A stretch of 64,000 nt of DNA. Origin: Proteus vulgaris. Lineage in GTDB: Bacteria; Pseudomonadota; Gammaproteobacteria; Enterobacterales; Enterobacteriaceae. The position numbers were made by a program, and so were the translations under genes. The stretch's first letter is position 1. Each line of letters starts with the position of its first letter. Positions 53,264 to 62,882 of the stretch are shown here, one piece after another. Under the pieces are notes generated by a model. It was not told the origin of the DNA. It searched no databases and was given only the letters and a program-made list of their open reading frames with translations. Location of the stretch: positions 1 through 64,000 of the forward strand of contig NZ_JAEHOQ010000003.1 in the NCBI RefSeq assembly GCF_016239305.1, read 5' to 3'.

Positions 53264-54837
53264 GTCCACTTCCAAGTATCTACGCTATTTAATAATGACC
53301 AGGAGCCATGAATTTCAGGAGTTCCTGTACCCAAATCAACACAAGGGTTAGTTAGATAAGTATGTTGCACATTCATCAGCCAAGCCCAAGCGGCATCACC
53401 TTTTACACCAACGCCATTTTTACCATCCCATTCCACTGCTTTCCAATGAGGAACGGCTTCTTGCCATGTATGAGCATCGAGTGCTGCTTGCAGGTGTTTT
53501 TCGACCTCAGGATTTTTGTAATAACCTGGATTATAATAACCAACGCCTGCCGCATTTTCGCTGTAATGATGATACAACTCCATAGGATCAAGACTTCCCC
53601 AACCAAATAAAGTTGGATTTGAGTGCATATAACGCTCTACGGTATCCCAACTCCCTGATTTAAGATCCATTTGAATGCCAAGAGGCTGTACTAACGCACG
53701 AACTGACTCCGCTAAATCGCGACGTGTTGCATCACCGCTGGTATACCACAAGGTTAATTTAGCTTCTAAGCCGTCTTTTTCACGAATACCATTTTTATTG
53801 AGCTTCCAACCTGCATCTTCAAGAATTTGTTTTGCCTTTTCAACATCACCATCTTTAAATGCTGCATCAGTTTGATCCCAAGGCAGTCCTTTTACACCGG
53901 TATAAGCGGGAACTGCATAGCCATCAAGTACTTGCTCTGACAGCAATTTACGGTCAAGGGCATAATTGATGGCTTTACGAATAGCGATATCAGCCGTGAT
54001 ATCATTACCAATATCATAGCCTTGTGCATTCTTCTCACCTGATTTTACCATTGGGAAAACAATACCGCGGTTTTCAACACTTGGTCTTTCCCATAATTTT
54101 GTATTAGGTAAGTTTTTAGCAATAGCCGCCGTTGCTGGCGGAATACGAACTATGCCTAATTGCCCACTTTGAGCAGCGGCAAAGGCCGCATCTTCATCAA
54201 GAAAAACAAAAATGAGCTTTTCAAAATCGTTTTTCTGCCCCGCATAATAAGGGTTAGCCTCAACAATTAATTGCTGACCCGGTTGGAAACTGACCATACG
54301 ATAAGGACCGGCACCAATTGGCTTTTGTGCATAAGTTTTTTCATCATACTTATCAGCAGAAACAATGCCTAACGAGCCTAATACATTAACAAACGTACTC
54401 TGTGGTGCTTTTAAGGTAATAGTGACATGTAAATCGTCATCTGCTTTTGCAGAAAGAAAATTCCCCATATCTACTTTACCGCCACTTGCAGCCGCATTGT
54501 TATAAGTAAACACAATATCTTTTGCCGTTAGTGGTAAACCATCGGAGAATTTTAAATCGGGTTTTAATGTTAATTTCCATGTTTTGCCATCTTCACTTGG
54601 CTGGTAGTCACTTAACATATTGCTATACCAAGAGAGATCCGCATTTTGCTTTAACAATGGGCTATGAAGAAGTAAATAGCTACCATGGCTCCACCCCAAC
54701 ATTGGGTCAAAACCTTCTGTTGGCTCTTCACCAATAGCCAATTTTAACGTTTGAGCCGATGTTGCAAAAGGAACGCTTAGTGCGGCTAAGCAAGTTAAAG
54801 TTACTAATGATTGCCGCCAACCAAACCGAATAGACAT
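53254..54837 (-). CDS. yntA: Nickel/peptide-class ABC substrate-binding protein (YntA-like)
   Basis: 527 residues. Signal peptide 1-28 (SAQ end). Cluster C binding-protein fold of the DppA/NikA/NikZ class: LKLAIGEEPTEGFDPMLGW, FSDGLPLTAKDIVFTYN, IGAGPYRMV, DIAIRKAINYALDRKLL. An HH pair in MELYHHYSENAAG (about 430) may contact metal, as His residues do in NikZ/YntA nickel-histidine complexes. The operon order equals yersinial yntABCDE. Nickel is favoured by the adjacent NiFe-hydrogenase genes; a peptide substrate is the alternative. Confidence 0.75.
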   Translation of the reverse strand: MSIRFGWRQSLVTLTCLAALSVPFATSAQTLKLAIGEEPTEGFDPMLGWSHGSYLLLHSPLLKQNADLSWYSNMLSDYQPSEDGKTWKLTLKPDLKFSDGLPLTAKDIVFTYNNAAASGGKVDMGNFLSAKADDDLHVTITLKAPQSTFVNVLGSLGIVSADKYDEKTYAQKPIGAGPYRMVSFQPGQQLIVEANPYYAGQKNDFEKLIFVFLDEDAAFAAAQSGQLGIVRIPPATAAIAKNLPNTKLWERPSVENRGIVFPMVKSGEKNAQGYDIGNDITADIAIRKAINYALDRKLLSEQVLDGYAVPAYTGVKGLPWDQTDAAFKDGDVEKAKQILEDAGWKLNKNGIREKDGLEAKLTLWYTSGDATRRDLAESVRALVQPLGIQMDLKSGSWDTVERYMHSNPTLFGWGSLDPMELYHHYSENAAGVGYYNPGYYKNPEVEKHLQAALDAHTWQEAVPHWKAVEWDGKNGVGVKGDAAWAWLMNVQHTYLTNPCVDLGTGTPEIHGSWSLLNSVDTWKWTCQ

Positions 54838-55208
54838 AAAACATTCTCCGATTTTTTAGATACGACTTATCACCAGTCTCTAATCTTATTAGAAAAGAGG
54901 CTGAAATAAGATAAATAACAATGATAATTATGATGCTCTACAATTATTGCAGATAAAGAATAAATCAGTGGCACCATAATAAATTTTTTTATTCAACTAC
55001 TCGAATAATATTCGACAGTTTATTGATTTCACATAAACTTTTATTAAGCAACAATACTCATTATGGCAAACTTCTAGCAAGTGCACAGTATTTTTCTAAT
55101 AAATAAGTTATATATTTATCATTGAATTTATCAGTGAGCGTAAAACGAAATAAAGTGACTTTTTAACGAAATTAGATTATCTCATTTCATTTAATATGCA
55201 CTAAAAAT
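54838..55208. other. Upstream region of the ynt-type operon
   Basis: About 370 AT-rich bases with the operon promoter and a Fur-like box at 54917-54935. No ORF with a ribosome site; no NikR-type GTATGA-N16-TCATAC dyad seen. Confidence 0.5.
54917..54935. promoter_or_regulatory. Fur-like box upstream of ynt-type operon
   Basis: AACAATGATAATTATGATG matches the Fur consensus at 14 of 19 positions, 80 bases before the yntA start. It is a weaker match than the two other Fur boxes in the window. Confidence 0.45.
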
Positions 55209-55235
55209 AAAGAAGGCACATTATTGTGCCTTCTT
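55209..55235 (-). terminator. Terminator of glycosyltransferase gene
   Basis: AAGAAGGCACA/TGTGCCTTCTT perfect 11-base stem, TTAT loop, T-rich on the minus side. Confidence 0.85.
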
Positions 55236-55239
55236 GTAA

Positions 55240-56229
55240 TTATGAGTTTAATATTTTCTTTAATTTAAAATAGCGCCTACCTAAGCGCCAACGTAATCTA
55301 AAATCTTTTGCATTCTGCCAGATAAGTGTCCAAATTCCCCTATCAAAAAGCTCTTTAACTATTTGTTTTTTAACTTCAATAGATTGAATAGAACCGATTG
55401 AATGAATAATTCCTAAACCTTCTTTTGCTATTTGCCAATAGCAGGCATTAATATTTTTAGCGACATCCTTATGCTTTTGATTAATAGCATCAAGCATCTC
55501 TAATATTTTCATGTAATTATGAATAGTTCGAACATGAATAGTATCATTAGGTGTTACATGAGAAACAGACTCAGAGTGAATAAAATAGTCGTAATAACGC
55601 TCATCAATATATTTAACACGTTTGGCTGTTAATAATGCCTCCGTTGTCCATGGAATATCTTGATGATGTAAGCCTGGCTCAAAATAATAACCATGAGCAA
55701 GTAAAAACTCACGCCGATAAATATTTAACCAAGTTACATGTAAGAATTTTTTAGAGTTTAATGCTATTTTTAACCATTGTGGCCCCGTTAAAACATCCGT
55801 TGAATGTAATCGGTTAGATGGGAAGATAGGACGTGACGGACGCCCATCAGAATAAACATAATTACCATTGCAAGTCGCAATATCTAAGTCATCTGTAAGG
55901 GCGATTTCGAGTAATCGAGGATACATTCTGGCATCAATAACATCGTCAATATCCGGAAAAGCGACGTATTTTCCACGGGCAACATGAAAGCCAGTATTAC
56001 GGGCAACAGAAACACCTTGGTTTTCTTGTGTCAAAATAGTGACATCAGGGAATTTATCTTTCCATTCATAAAGTAATTTCAAGGAATTATCTTTAGAACC
56101 ATCATCAACAAGAATAAGCTCCCAATTTTGTAGTTTTTGCGCTTGTAAATAATTGAAAAATTCAGATAAAAATTTCTCACCATTATAAACGGCAACCACA
56201 ATACTTAATTGAGGTACAAAAGAAGACAT
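55240..56229 (-). CDS. Family 2 glycosyltransferase
   Basis: 329 residues from ATG 56229 (AAAGG upstream; the TTG 6 bases earlier is discounted). GT-A fold: SIVVAVYNGEKFLSEFF at the start, LILVDDGSKDNSL near 38, ENQGVSVARNTGFHVARGKYVAFPDIDDVID with the metal-binding DxD-type DIDD near 95. The C-terminal half (200-329) is helical and basic (LRWRLGRRYFKLKKIL), likely membrane-associated. It probably adds sugar to LPS or another surface glycan, but it is alone, not in a glycan cluster. Acceptor unknown. Confidence 0.8.
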   Translation of the reverse strand: MSSFVPQLSIVVAVYNGEKFLSEFFNYLQAQKLQNWELILVDDGSKDNSLKLLYEWKDKFPDVTILTQENQGVSVARNTGFHVARGKYVAFPDIDDVIDARMYPRLLEIALTDDLDIATCNGNYVYSDGRPSRPIFPSNRLHSTDVLTGPQWLKIALNSKKFLHVTWLNIYRREFLLAHGYYFEPGLHHQDIPWTTEALLTAKRVKYIDERYYDYFIHSESVSHVTPNDTIHVRTIHNYMKILEMLDAINQKHKDVAKNINACYWQIAKEGLGIIHSIGSIQSIEVKKQIVKELFDRGIWTLIWQNAKDFRLRWRLGRRYFKLKKILNS

Positions 56230-56528
56230 AATCAACCTTTCATTCTTTGTAATAGGTAACTTTCGCTCTGAGAATACCGCTTAAGGATAGCAAAGATACC
56301 AAGCTGAATATGGAGCTATTCTTGCTATTTTCTTGTTATGCTTAAGTGAAAAAGTTACTTTTCTGCTAATTCGAAGTAAAAATCATTATTAATAAGGAAT
56401 TAGTATAGTTAACTTTTGAAACTTCCGATGAAGAAAAGGTTAAGCAAGGTTGTTTTTTAAAAGAAACTACTAAAGGAAAAATTAAGGTTTACACAGAAAA
56501 AACATGCTATCAGTCGTTATGTTATGTA

Positions 56529-56554
56529 TTAATGAGTAATATAAGTATCATTAA
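56529..56554. repeat. TTAATGA-N12-TCATTAA dyad, copy 1
   Basis: A 26-base inverted repeat with perfect 7-base arms; the spacer starts GTAAT. Same arms and spacing as the copy at 56570. Operator-like. Confidence 0.6.
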
Positions 56555-56569
56555 TACTCCTTTTCATAG

Positions 56570-56595
56570 TTAATGAGTAGTGTAGGTGTCATTAA
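56570..56595. repeat. TTAATGA-N12-TCATTAA dyad, copy 2
   Basis: A second identical-arm dyad, 41 bases downstream start-to-start, six bases before the hycI terminator. The 12-base spacers of the two copies differ, so the arms are what is kept. Confidence 0.6.
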
Positions 56596-56600
56596 CGAAA

Positions 56601-56622
56601 AACATCCGCATAGCGGATGTTT
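56601..56622 (-). terminator. Terminator of the hyf operon
   Basis: AACATCCGC/GCGGATGTT stem with ATA loop; minus strand continues TTTTTCG. Confidence 0.75.
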
Positions 56623-56666
56623 TAGTCTTTATCTATATCAATAATATTTGGATACTTGTTATATTT

Positions 56667-57167
56667 TTATTCTTCGATATCTTCTTCATCACAAACTTCA
56701 AGTTCTGGAAAATAATCAACTCTCCAAGAGTTGATCCCTTGATAAACTTCATCAACGGCATTTTTTACGGCTTCGGTCATCGGGTAGTAAAAACCGACTA
56801 AATCGGGTTGGATCCCTAGAAAAGTGATATCAGGAATATCATCTTTTAATTGATCAATAAGAAAATTCAGCGGCATATTATGAGTGCTCATAATAAACAT
56901 TTCCGCTATATAATCAGGATCTATCACCCTGATCTCACCCGGGTTTAAACCAATGTCAGCGGCATCAACAATGACAACACATTGCGGTTGTAGCTCTCTT
57001 ACTTGGTAAGAAACATTCTCAGGCGCACTTCCCCCATTGATAACAATCCATCCATCAATTGGGTTTGCTTCCATTAACTCAGCAAGCAGAGGGCCTGCAC
57101 CATCATCACCCATCATACTGTTGCCGACCGTCAATACCACTTTAGGTGCTGTCATTGTGTCACTCAT
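56667..57167 (-). CDS. hycI: Hydrogenase maturation endopeptidase HycI
   Basis: A 166-residue nickel-dependent protease that cuts the C-terminal extension of the hydrogenase large subunit once nickel is in place. VLTVGNSMMGDDGAGPLLAE near residue 10 carries the metal-binding Asp, DAADIGLNPGEI the second Asp (about 68), and STHNMPLNFLIDQL the His (about 94). Close to E. coli HycI, with an acidic C-terminal tail ending DEEDIEE. It overlaps hycH by 4 bases. Confidence 0.95.
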   Translation of the reverse strand: MSDTMTAPKVVLTVGNSMMGDDGAGPLLAELMEANPIDGWIVINGGSAPENVSYQVRELQPQCVVIVDAADIGLNPGEIRVIDPDYIAEMFIMSTHNMPLNFLIDQLKDDIPDITFLGIQPDLVGFYYPMTEAVKNAVDEVYQGINSWRVDYFPELEVCDEEDIEE

Positions 57168-57580
57168 GGCTTTCTCTTCACTATCAAATAAATGGCAGGT
57201 TCTGCGTGGATCTCACCCAATAGTTTAATCAGCGTTTGACTCCATTCACTAAAAATAGGATCGTCACTTTTTGTGATAGGATCAAATGCCAAAGCTAACA
57301 AGTGAGTATGCTCTGAATTAATGTTTATTTCGCCAAATGTCAGTAATCCGTGCATTTTGCGCTTAGCTTCACCTTCAGGTAATAAATTAATCCATTCTTT
57401 ATATTTTTCTAAAGGACAGACTAACTCTGTTTTTAAACAGTCAATCATTCCCACATGGTGGCCAATTGCGAGCGAGTAATACATCACCTGTTGCGCTTGT
57501 TCAGGAATATCATCATCGCTATCTACAAACTTTTGTCTTAATGACCAAAAGTAAACTTTAGCGTCATCAGGCATATACAC
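57164..57580 (-). CDS. hycH: Formate hydrogenlyase maturation protein HycH
   Basis: A 138-residue HycH-family protein needed for maturation of the hydrogenase large subunit. Conserved block [19 protein letters not shown] (about 32-50), [28 protein letters not shown] at the end. Overlaps hyfI upstream by 14 bases and hycI downstream by 4, so translation is coupled. Confidence 0.9.
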   Translation of the reverse strand: MYMPDDAKVYFWSLRQKFVDSDDDIPEQAQQVMYYSLAIGHHVGMIDCLKTELVCPLEKYKEWINLLPEGEAKRKMHGLLTFGEININSEHTHLLALAFDPITKSDDPIFSEWSQTLIKLLGEIHAEPAIYLIVKRKP

Positions 57581-58349
57581 CTCCTTGGCTTAAAGAGTAG
57601 ACCAAGCGTTTTACAATCTCTGATAAACGAGGATCGTTAGCTTGTCGTAACCATTCATCAACACGACCACTCACTTCTTGAATTGTGGCACCTTCAAGTA
57701 ATGTCAGGAAGTGATCGCTGATTTGTCTTCCTTGGTAATAGCCAGCAAGACGACGCGCTTCACGCTCAATCATCACGCGAGCATCAAGAGGAATAGAAGG
57801 CAAAATAAGTGAGGCTTTTTCATTCTCAACTTCTATATGTGATTCACCTTTTAATTTCTGATCAAGCAAACCTAAGGCAACAGCAAAACCATAAATAGTT
57901 GCTGCCGGTGTTGGAGGACAACCAGGGATCCACACATCAATAGGCACGATAGATTCGCTTCCCCCCCATACGCAATACAGATCGTGGAAAATACCGCCAC
58001 CACAACCACAAGCGCCGTAAGAAATACAGATTTTTGGATCTGGCGCTGATTCATAAGCACGTAATGCAGGAACACGCATCTGGCGCGTTACTGCGCCAGT
58101 GAATAATAAAATATCAGCGTGACGAGGTGAGGCTACCACTTTAATACCAAAACGTTCAGCATCAAAAACTGGTGTAATTGCGGAGAAAATTTCAATCTCA
58201 CAACCATTACAACCACCACAGTCAACACGATAAACATAAGCTGAACGCTGAATATCTTTCAACAATGTTTGCTTTAGCTTTTGTACCTGTTCATCAAGAG
58301 TGATAGGTTGGCTAACATGATGATTAATGGGAATTTCTGGTAGACTCAT
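57567..58349 (-). CDS. hyfI: Hydrogenase small subunit HyfI/HycG
   Basis: A 260-residue small subunit with one proximal 4Fe-4S cluster. [13 protein letters not shown] (about 43-55), [14 protein letters not shown] (about 110), [14 protein letters not shown] (about 140) supply the Cys ligands. NuoB-like, no Tat signal, so the enzyme faces the cytoplasm as in formate hydrogenlyase. Named hyfI because hyfDEF are in the same operon; HycG is equally close. Confidence 0.9.
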   Translation of the reverse strand: MSLPEIPINHHVSQPITLDEQVQKLKQTLLKDIQRSAYVYRVDCGGCNGCEIEIFSAITPVFDAERFGIKVVASPRHADILLFTGAVTRQMRVPALRAYESAPDPKICISYGACGCGGGIFHDLYCVWGGSESIVPIDVWIPGCPPTPAATIYGFAVALGLLDQKLKGESHIEVENEKASLILPSIPLDARVMIEREARRLAGYYQGRQISDHFLTLLEGATIQEVSGRVDEWLRQANDPRLSEIVKRLVYSLSQGGVYA

Positions 58350-58900
58350 TTTATTGTACTCCCGATCTCGCCCATACTAATATTTTCACGGCCATCAGAT
58401 AATAAATTATGTTTACGCTTACATTCAGGACAGGTTTCAAATTGTGGTCGCATTGCTTCCACGGTATTTTCATCCCAACCTGATTGCACTAATAATGCCA
58501 TCGCATATTCAACCGACTTTTTAGGGGTAAATGGCTGATGGCACTCACGGCAATTCAATAATTTAAACGTTCCTTTAATATAAAGGTCTGATTTTTTCGT
58601 CACTGCTGTTTCAAACATATCCGATAAAACAATCGCTCTTGTTGGGCAAACTTCTTCACAGCGACCACAGTAAATACAACGACCAATAAACAATTGCCAG
58701 TGACGCTCACCTGTTTCTAGATTGGTTTCCATCGTTAATGCATTGGCAGGGCAAGCCGCAGTACAAGCACCACAAACAATACATTGCTGTGGATCATATT
58801 CAGGCTTTCCTCTAAAACCATCCGGTAAATCCAGTGGCTTAAATGGATATTTTGTTGTTGCTTCGCCTGTTTTGATTATGGTTTTAAACAATTTTAACAT
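58346..58900 (-). CDS. hyfH: Hydrogenase 4Fe-4S ferredoxin-like subunit HyfH/HycF
   Basis: 184 residues, NuoI-like with two 4Fe-4S motifs: [12 protein letters not shown] (about 40-51) and [12 protein letters not shown] (about 76-87). A further Cys pair set (CRECH near 117, CPECK near 158) may bind zinc or iron. It relays electrons from the formate dehydrogenase side to the small subunit. Overlaps hyfI by 4 bases. Confidence 0.9.
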   Translation of the reverse strand: MLKLFKTIIKTGEATTKYPFKPLDLPDGFRGKPEYDPQQCIVCGACTAACPANALTMETNLETGERHWQLFIGRCIYCGRCEEVCPTRAIVLSDMFETAVTKKSDLYIKGTFKLLNCRECHQPFTPKKSVEYAMALLVQSGWDENTVEAMRPQFETCPECKRKHNLLSDGRENISMGEIGSTIK

Positions 58901-58911
58901 CGTTCATTCCC

Positions 58912-60645
58912 TCACTTGAGCGGCGAATTTTTACGTTCGATGCTATAACGTTCAATTTCTTTATAAGAAACTGTTTTAGATTTACGTTTTTTCACATCGA
59001 CAAGCGTTACCCTGTCAGTACAGGAATAGCAAGGGTCAAGGCTACCGATAATCAATGGCGCATCGGATACGGTATTTCCTTGCAACATATAACGTAATAC
59101 AGGCCAGTTAGCATAAGTAGCTGCACGGCAACGCCAGCGGAATAATTTTTGGTTATCACCCAACATACTCCAGTGAACATCTTCACCGCGTGGTGCTTCT
59201 GTAAAGCCCAGTGCAAATTTATAAGGTTGATAAGTAAAGCCTTCCGTTAATAACGGGCCTTCTGGCAGATTATCTAAGGCATATTCAATCATTGCCATTG
59301 AATCTAAGACTTCTTTAATACGCACCATCACACGAGAGAATACGTCACCACCTTCATAACTAAAAAGAGTCAGTGGGAGATTGCCATAATCGGCAAATGG
59401 ATGGTCAAAACGCACATCACGTTTAAAGCCACTTGCTCTTATCATCGGGCCTACAGGGCTAAAATCACGAGCAACTTTTTTGTCTAAAATACCCACACCA
59501 ACCGTACGCTGTTCCATATTAGGTGCAGTGAGAAGAATATCGACAAGTTCAGTAACTTCACGACGCATTTCTCTTACTAATTGAATAGTTTTAAGGCGCT
59601 GATCTTTTAAGATATCGCGACGAATACCACCAATTAAGTTTAAGCCATAGGTTTTACGTGCACCGGTGAGCATTTCTGCAATCTGCATTGATTTTTCACG
59701 AATACGGAAGAATTGCATAAAACCAGTATCAAAACCTGTAAAGTGGCTTGCTAACCCAATATTTAATAAATGGCTATGAAGGCGCTCAACTTCTAATAAG
59801 ATTGAACGAATAGTATGCGCACGACGAGGCACTTCAATGCCTAATGCATTCTCAACAGAAGTCACATAGGCCACGCTGTGAGTAAAACCACAAATACCAC
59901 AAACGCGGTCAGATAAAAATGTTACTTCGTTATAACCCATACGGGTTTCAGCCAGCTTTTCCATACCACGGTGAACATAGAACATGCGGTAATCTGCATC
60001 GACAATATTTTCACCGTCGACAAATAAGCGGAAATGCCCAGGTTCATCCGAAGTAATGTGCATTGGGCCGATTGGTACAACACGCGCATCTTGCTTACCT
60101 TCGTTCACAAAAGGATAAGTTTCAACTTCAGTTGCTGGTGCTGGACGTTGACGATAATCCATCGCATCTTTACGCAGTGGATACATCTCTTCAGGCCAGT
60201 CATCCGGAAGCACTAAACGACGCTCATCTGGTAAACCAACTGGAATAAGGCCATACATATCACGAATTTCACGTTCACCCCAAACAGCGGCAGGCACTCG
60301 CGGTGTTACAGACGGGAACTCTAGCGTAATTGGACTAACATGGGCTTTAACTACAACCCAGCATTTTTCACCCTCTTCCATTGATAATGCGTAGTACACG
60401 GCATAATCCCCGTTTAAACTACGTTCGTCATTACCAAATAACACCGGTAACCAACCGCCTAAGCCGTAATACAAATATTCCACCACTTCAGGAAGTGATT
60501 CTGTTTTTACTGTTATCGTCAATTGATCAGCGGTTTGTCGCTCTTCATCAAGAACAGCTGATGGGAATTTTTCACGAACTTTGGCAACATAATCTCCACC
60601 TAGCTCTTTTCCCTCTTTTCTACTGACATAATTTTGGTAGCTCAC
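58912..60645 (-). CDS. hyfG: NiFe hydrogenase large subunit HyfG/HycE
   Basis: 577 residues. The N-terminal NuoC-like domain (1-160, VTPRVPAAVWGEREIRDMYG) is fused to the NuoD-like large subunit. NiFe ligands are in RVCGICGFTHS (about 246) and DPCYSCTDR (about 538-546). After that Arg a 32-residue extension remains (VTLVDV... to NSPLK), the length HycI removes from E. coli HycE. Catalyses H2 evolution/uptake. Named hyfG from operon context. Confidence 0.93.
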   Translation of the reverse strand: MSYQNYVSRKEGKELGGDYVAKVREKFPSAVLDEERQTADQLTITVKTESLPEVVEYLYYGLGGWLPVLFGNDERSLNGDYAVYYALSMEEGEKCWVVVKAHVSPITLEFPSVTPRVPAAVWGEREIRDMYGLIPVGLPDERRLVLPDDWPEEMYPLRKDAMDYRQRPAPATEVETYPFVNEGKQDARVVPIGPMHITSDEPGHFRLFVDGENIVDADYRMFYVHRGMEKLAETRMGYNEVTFLSDRVCGICGFTHSVAYVTSVENALGIEVPRRAHTIRSILLEVERLHSHLLNIGLASHFTGFDTGFMQFFRIREKSMQIAEMLTGARKTYGLNLIGGIRRDILKDQRLKTIQLVREMRREVTELVDILLTAPNMEQRTVGVGILDKKVARDFSPVGPMIRASGFKRDVRFDHPFADYGNLPLTLFSYEGGDVFSRVMVRIKEVLDSMAMIEYALDNLPEGPLLTEGFTYQPYKFALGFTEAPRGEDVHWSMLGDNQKLFRWRCRAATYANWPVLRYMLQGNTVSDAPLIIGSLDPCYSCTDRVTLVDVKKRKSKTVSYKEIERYSIERKNSPLK

Positions 60646-60646
60646 G

Positions 60647-62215
60647 TTACATCTCCTGAACTGATGTGGATTGATTGCTGATTAAAGTTGTTGGCCATGC
60701 ATAATTTGGTGATTCATTTTTATCAATATTCATCACGATATTAGCGGCATTTTCTAACAGCTCGCTGACAGGCTTAGGAATGTGAGTTCCCATTAACAAC
60801 ATAAGGGCAATCAAAATGACCATTGGTAATGTGGTTAAGATCCCCAGTTCACCTTTAGCAACAACATCAGGTTTTGGACCAAAGACGGTTTTCGCCACCA
60901 TACGAACTAATCCACCTAATACTATGGTTAATAACAATAATAGTAGAATAGTTAAACCTATGTGCTGAGAAGCTAAACCTGCCACAACAATCATAAATTC
61001 ACTGATAAAGACGTTGAAAGGAGGCATCCCCCCTAACGCTAACGCGCCACCAGCAAAAAGAGCCGCACTTAATGGCATCACTTTAAACATGCCTTTAACG
61101 ACATTTAAATCACGTGTGCCGTATTTCAATAACACGTTACCAGAGCCACAGAACAACAGTGCTTTCGCTAAACTGTGGTTTAAGGTGTGGAATAAAGCCG
61201 CCAAAATCCCAATTGGCCCACCAATCCCTAATGCCACTGCGATTAATCCCATGTTTTCAACACTGGAATACGCTAAAAGACGTTTCATATCGCGCTGAAT
61301 AAGAATAAAGAAAGCCGCGATAGCAACAGAGAGAAAGCCAAATATTAACAGCAAGTTACGTGTAAATTCAGTGCCAATAGCAGCATCAATAATGATGTAA
61401 TAACGAATGATGATTAACAGCGCACAATTCAGTAACACTGCCGATAACAAGGCGCTGACAGGGCTTGGTGCTTCACTATGCGCATCTGGTAACCAAGCAT
61501 GCATTGGGAATAACCCCGTTTTGGTACCAAAACCGATTAAAATAAAGACAAAAGCTAAATGCATCAGAGTTGGATCTAACTGGTCTGTATATTTCAACAC
61601 TTCAGTCCAGAAGATGGCCTGATCTGGATCAGGCATAAAGCTTGCAGCATTGGCATAAACCAAAATAGTACCGAAAAGACCGAACGCGACACCGACACTA
61701 CAGATGATGATGTACTTCCACGCTGCTTCCAAAGAGGAGCGTTGACCATAAATTCCCACTAAGAATGCAGAGCTTAGGGTTGTTGCTTCAATGGCTGCCC
61801 ACATTAAGATCAAGTTATTACTGGTGATCGCTAATAACATGGTGAATAAAAACAGGTGGAAGAAACCATAGTAATTACACAAAGTGCGCACAGAGATTTC
61901 ACCCTCATCCACTTCGTGACTCATATAGCCAATAGAATAAAGCCCCGTTAAAAAGCCGATAATACCTAAGATGGCTAGGAATAATGCGCCTAAGCTATCA
62001 ACGTGAACCCAATTAGCAGCCGCCAATATTTCGCCATGAGACATGACATCTGCCACGGTTCCTAATGCAGCAACTAATAAGACGCTGATACCAATGGCAT
62101 GAACGCCTGTCACAATAGGACGTGCACCCGCTTTTAATAATGGACTTAGAAACGCCAGTATTGAAAATACCAACGGCGCAAACATTAAAATTGTTAACAT
62201 GGTTGTTTGGTTCAT
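60647..62215 (-). CDS. hyfF: Hydrogenase-4 membrane subunit HyfF
   Basis: 522 residues, about 14 TM helices, antiporter-like (NuoN/MrpD) subunit. Key ion-path features: [16 protein letters not shown] with Glu (TM5, about 142), [25 protein letters not shown] (TM7-8, about 240-264), Lys in [14 protein letters not shown] (about 345). Hydrogenase-4 has HyfD and HyfF beyond the hydrogenase-3 set. The stop is followed one base later by the hyfG start. Confidence 0.93.
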   Translation of the reverse strand: MNQTTMLTILMFAPLVFSILAFLSPLLKAGARPIVTGVHAIGISVLLVAALGTVADVMSHGEILAAANWVHVDSLGALFLAILGIIGFLTGLYSIGYMSHEVDEGEISVRTLCNYYGFFHLFLFTMLLAITSNNLILMWAAIEATTLSSAFLVGIYGQRSSLEAAWKYIIICSVGVAFGLFGTILVYANAASFMPDPDQAIFWTEVLKYTDQLDPTLMHLAFVFILIGFGTKTGLFPMHAWLPDAHSEAPSPVSALLSAVLLNCALLIIIRYYIIIDAAIGTEFTRNLLLIFGFLSVAIAAFFILIQRDMKRLLAYSSVENMGLIAVALGIGGPIGILAALFHTLNHSLAKALLFCGSGNVLLKYGTRDLNVVKGMFKVMPLSAALFAGGALALGGMPPFNVFISEFMIVVAGLASQHIGLTILLLLLLTIVLGGLVRMVAKTVFGPKPDVVAKGELGILTTLPMVILIALMLLMGTHIPKPVSELLENAANIVMNIDKNESPNYAWPTTLISNQSTSVQEM

Positions 62216-62219
62216 CTCC

Positions 62220-62870
62220 TCACCCCTTCAGCGCGGTCAGTTGATCCACGTTCAGTGTGTTGAGCGTGCGGTAAATCTTACGAGCCAATACTGCCATCAC
62301 AATCACAGCAAAGATGGCGTCAGTGGCGATACCAATTTCGACCAGTTCTGGTGCTCTCCACGCCAATAATGCCAGTGTTAAGTGAGAGCCGTTTTCCATT
62401 AAGCAGTAACCAAAAGCTTGTTTTAGGATATTGCGTTGAGTCACGATGCAAAGCAGACCCAGCATAAAGTGTCCTAAAGAAACCGCGAGTGCAGGTTTCA
62501 AATCAACAACCATTGGTATTTGAATTGGCTCAACCACAAACCAGCTTAGAATAACGATAACAGCCGCCAGCAACATTAATATTGCGGGGCTAATAACACT
62601 GATATTCGCACTAGGATCAGATAACTTACGAAATGCAAATCCTAAAATAAGTGGAACAAGCAGAACTTTAGTAAAGAAGGCGGTAATTGCCCACAGAGTT
62701 AGTTGGTGTGCATCTAACGTATTAGCCAAGGTGACAAAAATCATCACCAAGACGAAAGATTGCAATGCATAGAACCAACATGAAGCAATTGGCTTTTTCG
62801 CGCCAATTACCAGTAGCGAAGTTATCATCATTAACCCCGCCAAATTGTTTACGATAAGTGCTCCAGTCAT
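62220..62870 (-). CDS. hyfE: Hydrogenase-4 membrane subunit HyfE
   Basis: 216 residues, about seven TM helices; NuoK-related N-terminal part with an additional C-terminal extension. Conserved stretch [51 protein letters not shown] (about 149-200). Sits between HyfD and HyfF in the membrane arm. Four bases separate it from hyfF. Confidence 0.92.
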   Translation of the reverse strand: MTGALIVNNLAGLMMITSLLVIGAKKPIASCWFYALQSFVLVMIFVTLANTLDAHQLTLWAITAFFTKVLLVPLILGFAFRKLSDPSANISVISPAILMLLAAVIVILSWFVVEPIQIPMVVDLKPALAVSLGHFMLGLLCIVTQRNILKQAFGYCLMENGSHLTLALLAWRAPELVEIGIATDAIFAVIVMAVLARKIYRTLNTLNVDQLTALKG

Positions 62871-62882
62871 GATTTATCTCCC

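Larger units (their letters stand above)
56230..56600. other. Region between glycosyltransferase and hycI with paired dyads
   Basis: About 370 bases. It holds a frame (about 56414-56570) open for about 52 codons without start codon (TFETSDEEKVKQGC...), possibly a gene remnant, and two copies of a 26-base dyad (listed). Otherwise AT-rich with no supported gene. Confidence 0.45.
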
